Below, one piece after another: positions 43,993 through 56,584 of a stretch of 64,000 nt of DNA; position 1 is the stretch's first letter, and each line of letters opens with the position of its first letter. The notes under the pieces were generated by a model. It was not told where the DNA came from and made no database searches. It saw nothing but the letters and a program-made list of their open reading frames with translations. The translations under genes and the position numbers were made by a program. The DNA is from Torymus aiolomorphi (taxonomy: Eukaryota; Arthropoda; Insecta; Hymenoptera; Torymidae): positions 22,456,709 to 22,520,708 of the forward strand of contig CM070874.1 in NCBI GenBank assembly GCA_036365515.1, written 5' to 3'.

Positions 43993-45540
43993 TTAATCGA
44001 TTTTAACAATATCTATAATTCCATTTTCGTAATTTTCGTTAATGTAATGATATTGTACTTCGATGTGCTTCGAATTTTTGGTAAAATTTCCGAACTTTGC
44101 TATTGCTACTGCACCTGAGTTGTCTTCGTATATTTTTATGGCATTTTCAAATTTTACGTGAAACGATTCACTCAACAAGTTTCTTATAAATAATACTTCT
44201 GTCACTGCTTCCGACATAGCTGTATATTCCGCAAAAGTCGAACATTTTGTAACCGTATTCTGTTTATGAGTTTTCCAAAAAACTAAATTTCCAAATAATC
44301 TTACTATAAAATCTGTTGTTGATTTTCTGCCTACATTGTCGCCTGCATAGTCAGAGTCTACCATGCAGTCTAATAGTTCGCTACTTTTATGGTTATAATT
44401 ATACGTTAATTTTAGGTCTTTTGTCTTGACTAAATACTTCAGAATTCTCATAGCGTATTTAAAGTGTATTTCATCGTAACAAATTTGGTATCGACTCAAA
44501 TAATTTACGTTGAATGCTATATCTGGCCTACTGCCTGTACTTATATATAACAATTCTCCTATCAAATTTCTGTACTTTATAGTTTCATCGCTTTCGCTAG
44601 CTTGATCTAACTTAAGATTAGTTTCCATTGGAGTATCATACAATTTTGCATTCTCCAGATTGTATTTTTTGGCCAAAGATTCAATATATTTACTTTGACT
44701 TAAAGTCATCTTACTGCTATCTTCATTACAATCTATGTCATTCCTATTATATTGTCCAATTTTTTCAAGATTTTTCATTGAAAATTTTTGCATTAAATTA
44801 TCTTTTATTTCATTTATTTTAATTTTGTCTCTACAACTAATTAACAAATCATCTACAAAGACTAGTATATATATATATATATATATTGGATCTTTACCTG
44901 TATTGTTCACGTACAAGCAGTAATCATACTTACTTCTCTCAAAATTTAACCTTTTTACATATTCGTTAAAACATTCATACCATGCTCGAGGGCTTTCCCT
45001 GAGTCCGTACAACGCTTTTCGTAGTTTACAAACTTTGTTTTTTTCAACTTCATAGCCTTTCGGTACATTCACATACACTCGGATTTCACATTTCCATTCA
45101 AGAACGCCGTTTCTACGTTCATTTGTTCTATGAACAATTTATTTTTACAAAAATAAGACAAAAAAATTTTTAATGTTTGCATTTTTCCTACAGGAGAATA
45201 AATATTTTCAACGTATTCTTTCTGTTGAAAGCCTCTAACAACTAATCTAGCTTTATGTGCGTTATCATTTTTCCTTTTATAACCCCTTTTAACATCAATT
45301 ATTTCTTTATCTATAGGTCTATCTACAATTTCCCATGTATCATTTTTAACTAAGCTTGATATCTCTTTATTCATTGCAATTTGCCATTCATGACTTTCTT
45401 TTGAGTTTAACGCCTCCTCGAATGTACTAGGTGTATTCGCATCTACATAATTTACGTAAATAAAGTGTGAAACGAAATTTCCAAATCTATTTACTGGACT
45501 TTTCTTTCTGTCAGATTTTCTCGGTACTTTTAGATCTTGT
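43993..45540 (-). pseudogene. Copia reverse transcriptase-RNase H (truncated pol)
   Basis: The linker VNYVDANTPSTFEEAL (about 45440) leads into RT: EISSLVKNDTWEIVDRP, KARLVVRGFQQKE, EQMNVETAFLNG, then YVNVPKGYEVE and KLRKALYGLRESPRAWYE after a frameshift near 45075. The catalytic box is LVFVDDLLIS. RNase H: VDSDYAGDNVGRKSTTDF, NTVTKCSTFAEYTAMSEA and YEDNSGAVAIAK. Normal copia pol is well over 1,000 residues; only about 500 remain. A TA microsatellite (44867-44887) adds IYIYIYI directly before the catalytic box. Confidence 0.9.
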
Positions 45541-46052
45541 CTATTAGTTTCGGATTCGTTACTTTCAAAATTCTCACAATTATCATTGTCTGTTTGATTA
45601 TTATTAACATCATGACTATATATTTCTTCTCCTCTACCAGACTCGAGAGTCGTAGTAGAAGGAGATTATTTTCGTACCCTTTATTTGTTCCTCGTACAAA
45701 ACTTTTTCTAAATATATTTCTCAATTTAATATTCAGCACTATTTTTTTTTTATTTAACTTTTCTTCGTTTTCCATTTGTGTTTAACCTCAAAATTCGCCA
45801 CGTGCTCTGTACTGGTGTTCCGCCGCATGCTCCGACTGGGAATTCTAATCGGTCTGCATCATTCACTTTTCAACATTAATCTTTGATTCCTTTTGCATAA
45901 ATCGCTTCTTGACATCTTCAGTTTCTTGTTTCGACTTATATTTTTCTCGATTTTCCACTTTTTAATTTTTAACACTTGTTTTCTCTACGCGACTCTAAAG
46001 TACACGTAGAAGAAAAAATACATTACCGGACAACCACGAACTTCGGCTACCG
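45541..46052 (-). other. Copia 5' leader and deletion junction
   Basis: About 270 bases beside the 5' LTR look like leader DNA. A short frame (45775-45530) is Lys/Asn/Ile-rich and not recognisable; it may hold the deletion junction. No gag, protease or integrase core. Confidence 0.5.
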
Positions 46053-46311
46053 TGTTGTAATGATGAGGTATTGTGGATAATAAATAAGTGAATGTTTGAC
46101 GGAGTTAATTAATAAAGAAGTATAATAAGGATAAGTTGGATACATGTGCTCTACGTCTGCACTACATGATGGTCGACAAGAGAGAGTGACTCAGTGCGCA
46201 GGGCGCTTGCGCGCCTCTAGTAGGCCGCGCCTCCAAAGTACGAATAGGTGGCGCCACTAGTATCATACATTAGGTAATTGGTCTAGATATAATATTTACC
46301 ATAATTCAACA
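46053..46311 (-). repeat. 5' LTR of copia element
   Basis: 259 bp, matching 43565-43824 with about ten differences. Followed by the second ATTCT. Confidence 0.92.
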
Positions 46312-46370
46312 ATTCTATTTAACCTCCACACTCTGAATTTCACTTCAATTTCCATCAGTCACTTGCCAAC

Positions 46371-47341
46371 ATGGCGTCGGAAGGCAAGGAGCCGCCCGAT
46401 ACCATTTTTACTAAATTCTACAAGTGCCACCATACAGTCAAAGTAGGAGTGGTATTGTTTTTATTGTGCGAGAACTTTTTTCACACTTGCGAAAGAGTGG
46501 CCAAACATAAGTCAGGATGTCCAGTGAAACTCATTAGTAACTCACTAATCATATGCCAGAACCATCCCAACGTGGCCCTAATCTCAAACCTACCATATGG
46601 CGCGCTTGTCCTGCGAAGCCAAGCAATTAATAGCGCAAATTAAACTAACAAGAAAGGAGCAAGTTAAACAAGAAAATATCAATAAAATAAATCTAGAAAA
46701 ACACAACAACAAAGAAAAGGGTCTCAACGATACAGTATACGAAGATTATGGGGACATTGAAACACTCAAAATCGAAAACCATCTTTTAAAACAACTAAAC
46801 AACGAACTACAAGACAAGAAAAAAATTCTAAATGAACTACTGACAAAGAAAAGCAGGGCAAAAACAATAATATGAAGACTTTCGCAGAAATAACATATAA
46901 CACAAAACCAAAAAGCAAAAGAGTACCAAAATTGATAATTAAAAAAACAGGTAACAAAGACAACACAGACTTAGAAAAGACAGTTTTACAACATTTAACC
47001 CAAGATAAAACTATCCAAACAAAAAGTGTAGCGTGCAAGAACAAAGACACAGTGATAATAAATTGCATGAACGAGAAAAATATCAATTCACTTGTGAATA
47101 CTCTAGGAGAAAAAGTATCAGACGAATTTAAAATAGAAAAAGAGCAAATAAACAAGCCTAAACTAAAGGTAATATATATTGATATGGACAATGGTGATGA
47201 CAACGAGATTGAACTAGACATTAATCAAAGAAACTTCAGTAATATTGAAGACAAATGCAAGTTCCTACACGTATACACGAACGAAAGAACAAATAGAAAA
47301 TGTGCAATTATTGAGGTAACATCTAACATCTATAAACATAT
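46371..47341 (+). pseudogene. ORF1 of the non-LTR element, 5' part
   Basis: ORF1 protein, the RNA-binding partner of the ORF2 polymerase. The N-terminus from ATG 46371 (MASEGKEPPDTIF) has a Cys/His-rich segment (KCHH...LCENFFHTCERVAKHKSGC) resembling a PHD-type finger. Then comes a Lys/Glu/Leu-rich coiled-coil region (46660-46860; LKIENHLLKQLNNELQDKKK). A further frame (46872-47341) has a mixed alpha/beta region. Frames shift near 46600 and 46870. It is cut at 47341 by a solo LTR. Confidence 0.65.
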
Positions 47342-47575
47342 TGTAACGTCCGAACGTGAATACGCGCTCAGATCTTTTTCACTTAGAAATAATAGAGAAA
47401 AGTGACCAATCTTTTTATCACGAGCCGGCACCTTACCAGTCACCGGGTCTCTAATCCTTACTGCCTCGAGTCGATATACTTATCGTAAGCAAGTCACTTG
47501 TCTCGAGAGCGCACTTGCTCATTTGCATGAATTTACATATACTGTACACGAGCACATATGTTCCTATATACATAT

Positions 47576-47717
47576 GCGCACGTTATATTATTAAGCAATA
47601 TTATAAGTAACTAACTTTAATCATTAATCTTATAAGATAGGAGAGAGAAATCTGTGATTGTTCTTAGAAACACATGTGCATTAACACACTTTTTATCTAT
47701 ATACAGATTCCTCTGGT

Positions 47718-47804
<87 letters not shown>

Positions 47805-47947
47805 GACCAGAGGAATCTGTATATAGATAAAAAGTGTGTTAATGCACATGTGTTTCTAAGAACAATCACAGATTTCTCTCTCCTATCTTATAAGATTAAT
47901 GATTAAAGTTAGTTACTTATAATATTGCTTAATAATATAACGTGCGC
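47576..47947. repeat. Palindrome I around a TA tract
   Basis: Arms 47576-47728 and 47801-47947 are near-perfect reverse complements (GCGCACGTTATATTATT...). The centre is a (TA) tract of about 73 bases (47729-47801). Confidence 0.95.
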
Positions 47948-47985
47948 AGTTATTTTTGCAGTGATTATTTATGAAGGCAGATCAG

Positions 47986-48505
<520 letters not shown>

Positions 48506-49581
48506 GCATACATGCAGAATAAGACACTTGGCACGTCCACACAAGCTTATGTAAACTTCTTTCGAACGTGCCAGTGAAATATAATTTAGGAATGCCGCAT
48601 ATACGATACGCTTTATCTCAAAGTTAATAACTATTGATTACCTTCCTTACAGACGTATCGGATATGCGCAAAGAAGTTATCAGCATAAGAAAAATAACAA
48701 TCTCTGTTAAAATATGCTCGATCGAAACACTAAGCCGACTACAATGAGCCGCGTTAGCCACTCGATCGAGGATGTTTACATCATTAAGATTAAGACCAAG
48801 AGCAGAGAGGCACCGGCAAGCAGCATCCCCACCGAACCGGCATCACCCCTCTCGTCCACAAAGTGCCGAGAACCAATCATCAAGGGGGACTTTGACACAA
48901 AGAAGGGTTTTCCACCCACGCTCCACGCTCTCCTTCAGTGCAGCCGGGTAAAGCAGCTGAGGAGAAGAACAGTCTCTCTCGACCATCGACTTGAGCAAGC
49001 AGCTCTCAGCTACAAGCTCCTCGAGCTTAGCTCTCTCTCTTTTTCATTGTTTCACGCGCGACGTTTATTATAAACTTTTTGACATTATACCTTTATAATA
49101 TAAGACTTTTTCACGGAATACTGTATTTTTATATCTTTTTACTCAATAAATGTGAATAAGTTTCACTTTTTAACTAAAAGAACGCGTATTCCAATTTATT
49201 CACTTTTACCTCGTCCGACGGAACGCGACGCGGTCTATTTCAGAGCAGCTCACGGACGACGACCAGCGGCAGCCAGCCGAGCAACAGGAATCTTCCTGCC
49301 CGGGACAAACCAGGAAGTGGTGACAGCAGCCACGAGAACACACACACTCATACGGAGACTCCCATCCACCGAGAAGCAGAGCCGTCGGCAGCCAAGCAGG
49401 ACGGCATCTCAGCAAACCCGCCGCGCAGAACGCCATTCAGGAGGCCCTCGAACGCAGGGGCCCGCCACCGAGACGGCCAAGCCACGCATCAAGGCCAACA
49501 TAATCAAAGCTAAGTCTTTTCATACTGTCAGCGTTCGCGAGTGTAATAACAAAATCTAAATTCACACGCGGGGACGTAACA

Positions 49582-50092
49582 ATATCAAAGAAAACAAGAG
49601 CAGATTATTTGTCGAGCACCAAAGTTGTAGAGTTTTCGACATTTTAAACATAACTCCGTGTAATAAATGTTCGAGATTTGGGCATAGCAGCAAAAAGTGT
49701 GAAAACAGTGCTACGTGTAATAAGTGTGCAGAAGCCTATTTAAACTCAAAGTGCACAAGTACAACAAATAAATGTGCAAACTGTGTCTACAGTAAAACAA
49801 AGTTCAATACCAAATATAATATTAACCACAGTGCAATTGACAGTGAACTTTGTGAAATATTAAAGATAAAAATAAAAAAAATACATTGAAATGACTGATT
49901 ACCCGTTACATCCTACTTATCCAAGATTCTTTGGTAAGGTAGAAAGCCTACATTACCAGCGGAAGGCACCGATAAGGAGAGTGAGATTTGCAAGTACTGA
50001 CTCGACAGCATCGCAAATTTCCCGTAACACGGACACAACAATACCATCACGAAACGTGGGAACAACAACACCAATAAACCAAAATGGATAGC
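49582..50092 (+). pseudogene. ORF1 of the non-LTR element, 3' part with zinc knuckles
   Basis: Continues ORF1 after the solo LTR. A CCHC knuckle CNKCSRFGHSSKKC (about 49660-49700) is followed by Cys-rich CNKCAEAYLNSKC and CANC, the typical nucleic-acid-binding tail of ORF1 proteins. A TGA near 49890 breaks the frame before the tail TDYPLHPTYPRFFGKVESL, which is open to 50092. Confidence 0.75.
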
Positions 50093-50211
50093 AGTATTAA
50101 TATGATTGATGATTTACAAAATAATATAATTAATAGAGACTGTAATTGCGATGATATTGGTGAACTAAACAAATGTATGGCTTTAGAAAAGGAAGTAATT
50201 TTGAATGTAAA

Positions 50212-51221
50212 TGTCACGTCGAGCATGACTGACCGCATCTCTCGCTACCCATCCTTACCACCCTACAAACTTTTTTCCTTCATGTTACTATGAGTCCTAC
50301 TTCCCTGTCAGTAACGCCACCTACTAGCAATAAGGTGACCTACGGGAGACAATCACTCTCGCGGTAACATGAGCTTCCACCAACGAATCCTACCTTACCT
50401 TTAGCATTACCTCCTATCGATCCAACCTTTGTCCTTGGCACGCGCCACATTTGAACCGGAGTAACCTTATCCCCCACCCGAACCTTTGTCACCCCATGCA
50501 TAGATGAGATATCCTAAAATCCCTCCCTTTGTATCTGCCCTAGATAGAAGCGCGGGTATAAAAAGCCAGCTCGCGCCACCACTCGAGGCAGAAGCTTTTG
50601 TTCATTTTGTTTCGTAGGGCGAAGCCCTTGACAGTCGCTTATTTAAATTGTAACTTGGACTTAGAATAATTTCGACTATTTTATCGTATTTCGGAGCCGA
50701 ATTTACTTAGAATATTTTCCGTGTGAAATTAACTTAGAATAATTATCAAGCTTCTCTGATTGTAGTCTCGCGAATAATTGTTGATATTATATCTCGACTA
50801 CAATCAGTGTGTAATAGTGTAACGTAACTTAATACAATTAATAAACAACACATAATTGCATTTTTGGAGTGTTACTTTATTTCTACGATCCTATCCTTCT
50901 GCCATTTGAATCGGCTGCTGCGCTTGGGTCCTGAGACTGCCGAGGGCTAACTGAGAGAACGAGCCAACCGCAACCGCCCCAAAGTAAGTAACTCTGTAGA
51001 TCGCTATCCTTTATCTTTTTTCTGTCTCTCTAATTGTTCGCTGGCGCTGACGTTTGCCGCTTTATGAATTTCGCGCATTAGCATTGTTTATTTTGGTAGT
51101 CCGATTACCTATTTTCACGCGTTCCTACTCCCGTGGTTATTACGTGTAGGCGTAAACCGAAACTGGAACATTTATCGCGCTTACTTTACCGTTTTCGCGA
51201 CATTGTAACACGGACGTTACA
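50212..51221 (+). mobile_element. Solo LTR (1.01 kb) with core promoter
   Basis: Begins TGTCACGTCG and ends GGACGTTACA, flanked by TAAA on both sides (50208-50211 and 51222-51225). It contains a strong TATA box TATAAAAAG (50557-50565) and AATAAA (50840-50845), so it is plus-oriented. It interrupts the start of ORF2. No coding capacity. Confidence 0.85.
50557..50565 (+). promoter_or_regulatory. TATA box of solo LTR
   Basis: TATAAAAAG in a GC-richer context, with polyadenylation signal AATAAA about 280 bases downstream, the expected U3-R layout. Confidence 0.6.
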
Positions 51222-51225
51222 TAAA

Positions 51226-52014
51226 TATAAGAGGACTAAATGCTAATTTTAATAAATTACTTGTTTTCATAAAAAGCCTTATGATAAAGCCATGCATAAT
51301 TGTTTGCAGTGAAACCCGAAAACTGTACACCCTGAATCCTTTAACATAACAGGGTATAAAATGTACTATAATAACGGTAATATCAATCAAAATGATGGGC
51401 TGGTAGTTTACATAAGTGAATACATTACTGGAACGACGGAAATTATAGATATAAGCAACCTCAAAATAATTAATACTAAAATTGCGATAGAAAACAATAG
51501 AGAAATAATATTATCTGCCCTATATAGATCCCATGATATAAAAAGACTGAATTCATTTCAAATATAAAAAAACTAATAGAGCATAACAAAAAATATAAAA
51601 ACAACCTGATAATGGGAGATTTTAACTTTAACATTTCAAATCGAAATACACTGAATCTAGAATTTTTACATATACTCTTACAATTAGTACATAGTTACTG
51701 TCCAGGATTTTGTAATATTACCAGACCATGTGATAAAACAGGTAACTCAGGAACTTGCATAGACAATATTTTTATTAAACTAGATAAAATAGACTATAAA
51801 ATATTTACATTCCGTATACCACTAACAGACCATTTCCCACTTTTTATGTCATTAAATAAGATAAGAACAACTGAGAATATACATACTATAAATCGCATAA
51901 ATTACAATAAACTCAGGACAGATGCTTCTACAATAAATTGGAGCGAAGTGACGCAAATGAATGATCCGAATATTGCTTTAAATAACCTTATTGATAAAAT
52001 AAAAATATGTCTAA
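51226..52014 (+). pseudogene. ORF2 endonuclease domain of the non-LTR element
   Basis: Apurinic-like (EEP) endonuclease that nicks the target DNA. Segments seen: IRGLNANFNKLLVFIKS, IIVCSETRK, GLVVYISEYI, REIILSALYRS, MGDFNFNIS (the metal-binding GDFN motif, 51612) and GTCIDNIFIK with TDHFPLF (the catalytic SDH-type His site, here TDH). Small frameshifts occur near 51360 and 51565. It is cut at 52014 by a foldback. Confidence 0.85.
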
Positions 52015-52708
52015 CTAGGAGAGGCAGCGAAGTCGAGATCACGAATTCGGCTCAAACTTTGCAATATGTTTTTGGATGTAGAAATATCAAGAAAGCTGCA
52101 ATATTAGACCCTAACGCTCATAAAACTGAAGTTCTGCGCCTTTTTAGCTTTATTTTGAAAAAAGGCTTAAAAAAAACCTCTTCTTGAAACGGTAACCATT
52201 TAACTCTGGGGAGTCTTAAATATAATTTCAAAAATAGAAAATAAAACTAGAGAAAATGAGCTTTCATTTGCTTTTTTAAGAATTAAAAAATGTTGATTCC
52301 TTCAAAAGTCATGTAAGTTTAAAATTGAGCATCGAAAGTGCATCAAAATATGCCGGCAGACGAACAGTTTAATTTTAGGGATTAAACAGTGCATTTTAGA
52401 TGCTCTATTTTAAACTTTTATAACTTTGGAAGGAATCAACATTTTTTAATGCTTAAAAAAGCAAATGAAAACTCATTTTCTCTAGTTTTATTTTCCATGT
52501 TTGAAATTATATTCAAGACTCCCCGGAGTTTCAAGAAGAGGTTTTTTCAAGCCTTTTTTCAAAATAAAGCTAAAAAGGCGCAGCACTTTAGTTTTTTTGA
52601 TCGTTAGGGTCCAATATTGCAGCTTTTTTGATTCAAAATTTCTTCATCCAAAAACATATCGTAAAGTTTGAGCCGAATCCGTGATCCGGAGTTCGCGGCT
52701 TGTCCTAG
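52015..52708. mobile_element. CTAGGAGAGGC-type foldback MITE, copy 2
   Basis: Terminal inverted repeats CTAGGAGAGGC / GCTTGTCCTAG extend inward for about 330 bp around a short loop. Flanks are TAA on both sides (52012-52014 and 52709-52711). Removing it with one TAA restores the ORF2 frame. It is the same family as 9802-10648. The 3-bp TWA-type duplication would fit PIF/Harbinger, but no transposase supports that. Confidence 0.88.
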
Positions 52709-54207
52709 TAAGCAAAGCTGAATATACCAGAAAAACTAACAAAACCAACAACATGAAACCAAGGAAAGATTGGATAACAAAGGCAATTATGATATCATGT
52801 AATACCAAAGAAAAACTATATAAATTATGGAAAAAAGACTCTAGTAATACTAGAAAAAGAAAAGAGTATAAGAATTTAAGTGACAAAATAAAACCCCCGA
52901 TAAATGAGGAAATTAAACTCCCTACAATGAACTGCAAAAGCATTTTCTTCGAGCCAACAAACCATCACGAAATCGAAAATATCATCAGCAGCATGGAAAA
53001 AATGGGGGAGTTGATAATATCAACGCTAAAACATTAAAAACTCTGGTCGGACATTTAGTAGACCCTCTAACCCACATTTATAACCTCTGTACAACCTCTG
53101 TATAGATAAAGTCATCTGGCGGGATGCCTTGAAATTAGCTAAAGTTATACCTATACATAAATCAAAAGAAAAACACATTGCCACTAATTACAGACCTATA
53201 TCTCTTATTTCATTTCGAATCTAGCAAAAGTACTAGAAAAAACAATACACAAAAGAATAATTATTTTTATCAATAAATGCGACATACTTATCAAAAATAA
53301 ATATGGCTTCAGGAAAAATAAAAGTAAAAATGATGCACTAATACTAATATCAAATGTAATATATGAGAAGTTAGATAAGAGTACACCAATCGCCATAATT
53401 TTCTTGGACCTCGCAAAAGCTTTTGATACTGTAAACCATCAAATACTACTAGACAAACTATACAATTGCGGTATTAGAGGAAGTGCACATAATCTAGTAA
53501 AAAGTTATCTAGGAAATAGACTGCAAAACGTAAAATTAAATGACACAACCAGTCATCTCGAATCTGTCAACGTGGGTGTTCGACAAGGAACAATTCTGGG
53601 ACCTCTACTCTTCTTACTATATATCAACGACCTACTACTAGATATCCCTGAAGATAATATACTCGCATACGCAGATGATAAAGCAGTAGTAACCACAGCC
53701 AAAACATGGAAAGAAGTCGAAACCAAAATGAACAAAACACTGCACAAATTATCAACACGGCTAGCTCTTAACAAGCTTTCTTTAAACACGAACAAAACAG
53801 TATGCATTGAATTTGGGAATCAAGTAGACAGCACACCCAAAAATTTAGACATAAACATACAAGGCACAAAAATTAAAAGAGTGGAAAGTACCAAATATTT
53901 AGGCATAATTTTCGATAGTTACATGAGATGGAACGAGCACATCGAATACATATACAATAAAACTGAATATCTCATTTTCGTATTCTATGAGCTATCTAAA
54001 CTCACGAATACTGACACCCTAAGAATTATATATTACGCCCCCCTTCGCAGCATTATATCATATGGAATAACAGCATGGGACGGAGCGTATTCTAACAGTA
54101 AAAACTTGCTTATTAGACTGCAGAGCAGATTACTTAAAATAATCAATAAAAACAAATTTACAGTCGAAAAAAAATCCTTTGAGCATAGATCAAATCTTTA
54201 CTTATGA
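52709..54207 (+). pseudogene. ORF2 reverse transcriptase of the non-LTR element
   Basis: Continues ORF2: NMKPRKDWIT, then KVIPIHKSKEKHIATNYRPI (about 53140-53200) and, after a frameshift near 53215, FLDLAKAFDTVNHQILLDKL, GVRQGTILGPLLFLLYINDL, the catalytic ILAYADDKAVV box and STKYLGIIFDSYMRWNEHI. It ends with a C-terminal segment (ITAWDGAYSNSKNLL). The YADD active site is intact. No RNase H follows, which fits CR1/L2/Jockey-type elements. Frameshifts also occur near 53030 and 54200. Confidence 0.88.
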
Positions 54208-54680
54208 ATCACTATTGCATAATTACGATGACTTACAGACAGCATATATAAACACTACTAGCTCCACTAGGAAAAAAAGCATACAGATTCCAAGAAGATA
54301 TTTGACCATTAGTATTAAATACAGTTATATTAGAGCAATAACACAATTCCATAACATACATAATTAAAAACAATTAGAAACAAACACAGCAGAAAACTAA
54401 AACTAAAACAATGGGTAAGAGAAAGCAACTGAAACAACAAAAATAAATTTATAATTTTTATTAGAAAACCAATTATGACAAGTATAATTAATATAGCAAA
54501 AAGTCAGAATTTAAATTATTTTATATGAAAAAAAAATTATATTTATAGATAGGAAAAATATATATAAATTGTTAAATAACAGAGTATTAATTGTTAAATA
54601 TTGTTAAATTTAAATATGAATTGTAAATCAATACCAAAAACTGGGAGTGAGTTTTGCTAAATATTCCTAGAAATATTTAA
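54208..54680 (+). other. End of ORF2 and 3' UTR
   Basis: A short continuation of ORF2 (SLHNYDDLQTAYINTTSSTR, about 54205-54365) is followed by AT-rich 3' untranslated DNA up to the TTAA at 54677. Confidence 0.5.
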
Positions 54681-55356
54681 GGGGGCTAGACACCTTTTTT
54701 CTCTGAAATAAGAAGTCACATTTTAATACATAAATGTAAACTAATTATTTCATACTTTTTACATATAAAAGTGGGTATATTTACCTTACCTTAAAACTTT
54801 CTCCAATGGGCCTTTTATATGGTCCAGAACCATAGTCATCTATGAAACAAGTTTTTTCACTAACCGTAAGCTTTGAAATTTTCCTGTGGATGGATTGACT
54901 CCAGATTTGAACTAAATTACTCCTGAATAGTATAATTCTCATATGAGTGTAAGGATTTTTGTTCTAATGAAAAAAAAAAGATTGTGCTGTTTTTCAAGAG
55001 TTTTTTTTTTATTTTTTAAATTTTTTATATTTTTTCATAATTTTTCTGATGTAAAAATTTTTTCCGACATTTAATTCTAAATCCCTACACTCATATGAGA
55101 ATTATACTATTCAGGAGTAATTTAGTTCAAATCTGGAGTCAATCCATCCACAGGAAAATTTCAAAGCTTACGGTTAGTGAAAAAACTTGTTTCATAGATG
55201 ACTATGGTTCTGGACCATATAAAAGGCCCATCGGAGAAAGTTTTAAGGTAAGGTAAATATACCCACTTTTATATGTAAAAAGTATGAAATAATTAGTTTA
55301 CATTTATGTATTAAAATGTGACTTCTTATTTCAGAGAAAAAAGGTGTCTAGCCCCC
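54681..55356. mobile_element. TTAA-flanked foldback MITE
   Basis: Arms 54681-54957 and 55079-55356 (about 277 bp) are inverted copies differing at only a few positions, starting GGGGGCTAGACACC. TTAA lies on both sides (54677-54680 and 55357-55360). TTAA duplication is typical of piggyBac-mobilised elements. No coding sequence. It sits in the 3' UTR of the non-LTR element. Confidence 0.9.
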
Positions 55357-55565
55357 TTAAGCAGTAGCAGCTCTCACAGCTACTACAAAAATTGTAATTA
55401 CTAACCAAATTAATTCTAGGTTAAATTAATTTAAGTATGCCGGACCAGCGAACAGGAAATTTTCCTCTGCTGGATTACTTGTAATGTAAGATATGTATAA
55501 TAGTTACAAATTATAATAAGCTATTGTACTTTACTCTGGTATTAAATAAATAAAAATGAATAAAT

Positions 55566-56584
55566 TTGCAGAGGGTTTGATGCCAGTTGCTCACTTTTAA
55601 AACGCGCTGGCTTGTTTCTACTTAAATCACCAGTAATTGAATCTTCGATCTCTTTTTAGCACCCATTACTGGCTTGTTGCTGTTTTTCAGCTCTTTTAAA
55701 ATTTTTATTTTGTAAAAGAAAATAAAACATCAGCCAGCTCACCGCGGGTTCGAATCTACCGCTCAGTTCGATTCTTGGTCATTGGTTTCATTCCCCTTAG
55801 GGTATTATCTCTACTAGCCTTCACTAGGCTAGCAACTGGTATCGATTGAACGCTCGTCACAAATTTAGTCGAGTATTCCTGATGCTTCTCTTCACAAAGT
55901 TTTATTATTGTTTAAACAAATTTTTATTTTTGTTTAAACAAATAACGATCTCACTCGCAATTCTATTCCGCCTAGGCGCACCGTACCTATTTGTCACGAT
56001 GTTCTATAAAAAAAATAGAAATTTTGTAGCCTACAGCAATTTTCCTTGATTTTTAGCAAAAATCTTCTAACTTCTACCCCCAGAGGGTTTGCTGTAGGAT
56101 GGTTGTTGTACTTTAGTCACTTCCCAACCAAAAATCTAAAAAAAATCGGAAAAACGCAAAAAGAAATTTTCAGGATTCGAACGAACGGGGGGACGAAGCA
56201 AACTTCGTCGAAGTAAAAATTTCGCGGTATTCTCAAGCACACACACGTTTAGGGCTCCAGTCGTCACGGGGTGGTTATTATGGCTAAGACGCGTCTCACC
56301 TGCATGTCTTAGCGGTTCAACTCCAGGTCCTTCGGTTCAACTCTCCGAGACTCAATAGCCACATTAGGTAGCAGACGCTACAAAATCGTGCAATGCTAAA
56401 CCTAATCTGGTTACTTACCGTGCAACACGCAAATCGGAGACTTGCTCTTTATTTCTGCCAGGGACTGGAACTCCTCACCAGGTCCCCGATTCGTGTGCCA
56501 GCTGCTCAGATGTAAAACGATACGTTCACTCTAACGTAACGACTGCATAGGCGGCGGGGAACGGGGAATGACTAAGATCGCGAA
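55566..56584. other. Region upstream of the Polinton polymerase, no gene
   Basis: No open frame with a recognisable product. It contains a box-B-like GGTTCGAAT at 55748 without a partner box A, and a hairpin-rich segment at 56269-56361 that resembles a tRNA only superficially. It may be part of the Polinton's left region; its left end was not found. Confidence 0.4.

Larger units (their letters stand above)
43565..46311 (-). mobile_element. Ty1/copia element, internally deleted
   Basis: LTRs at 43565-43824 and 46053-46311 are about 96% identical by eye. The 5-bp target duplication ATTCT (43560-43564 and 46312-46316) is perfect. The interior, about 2.2 kb, retains only the end of integrase or linker, RT and RNase H. 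Gag, protease and most of integrase are missing. The element is 2,747 bp in total. Confidence 0.93.

Noticed and set aside
49152..49559. 135-codon Arg-rich frame
   Set aside because: Lies in the U5 part of a solo LTR after its polyadenylation signal, with no domain.
56269..56361. Possible tRNA gene (7-bp acceptor-like stem, GGTTCAACTC words)
   Set aside because: No acceptable D arm or anticodon arm; the strongest hairpin (GCTAAGAC/GTCTTAGC) has the wrong loop. A GGTTCGAAT at 55748 likewise lacks a box A at the right distance.
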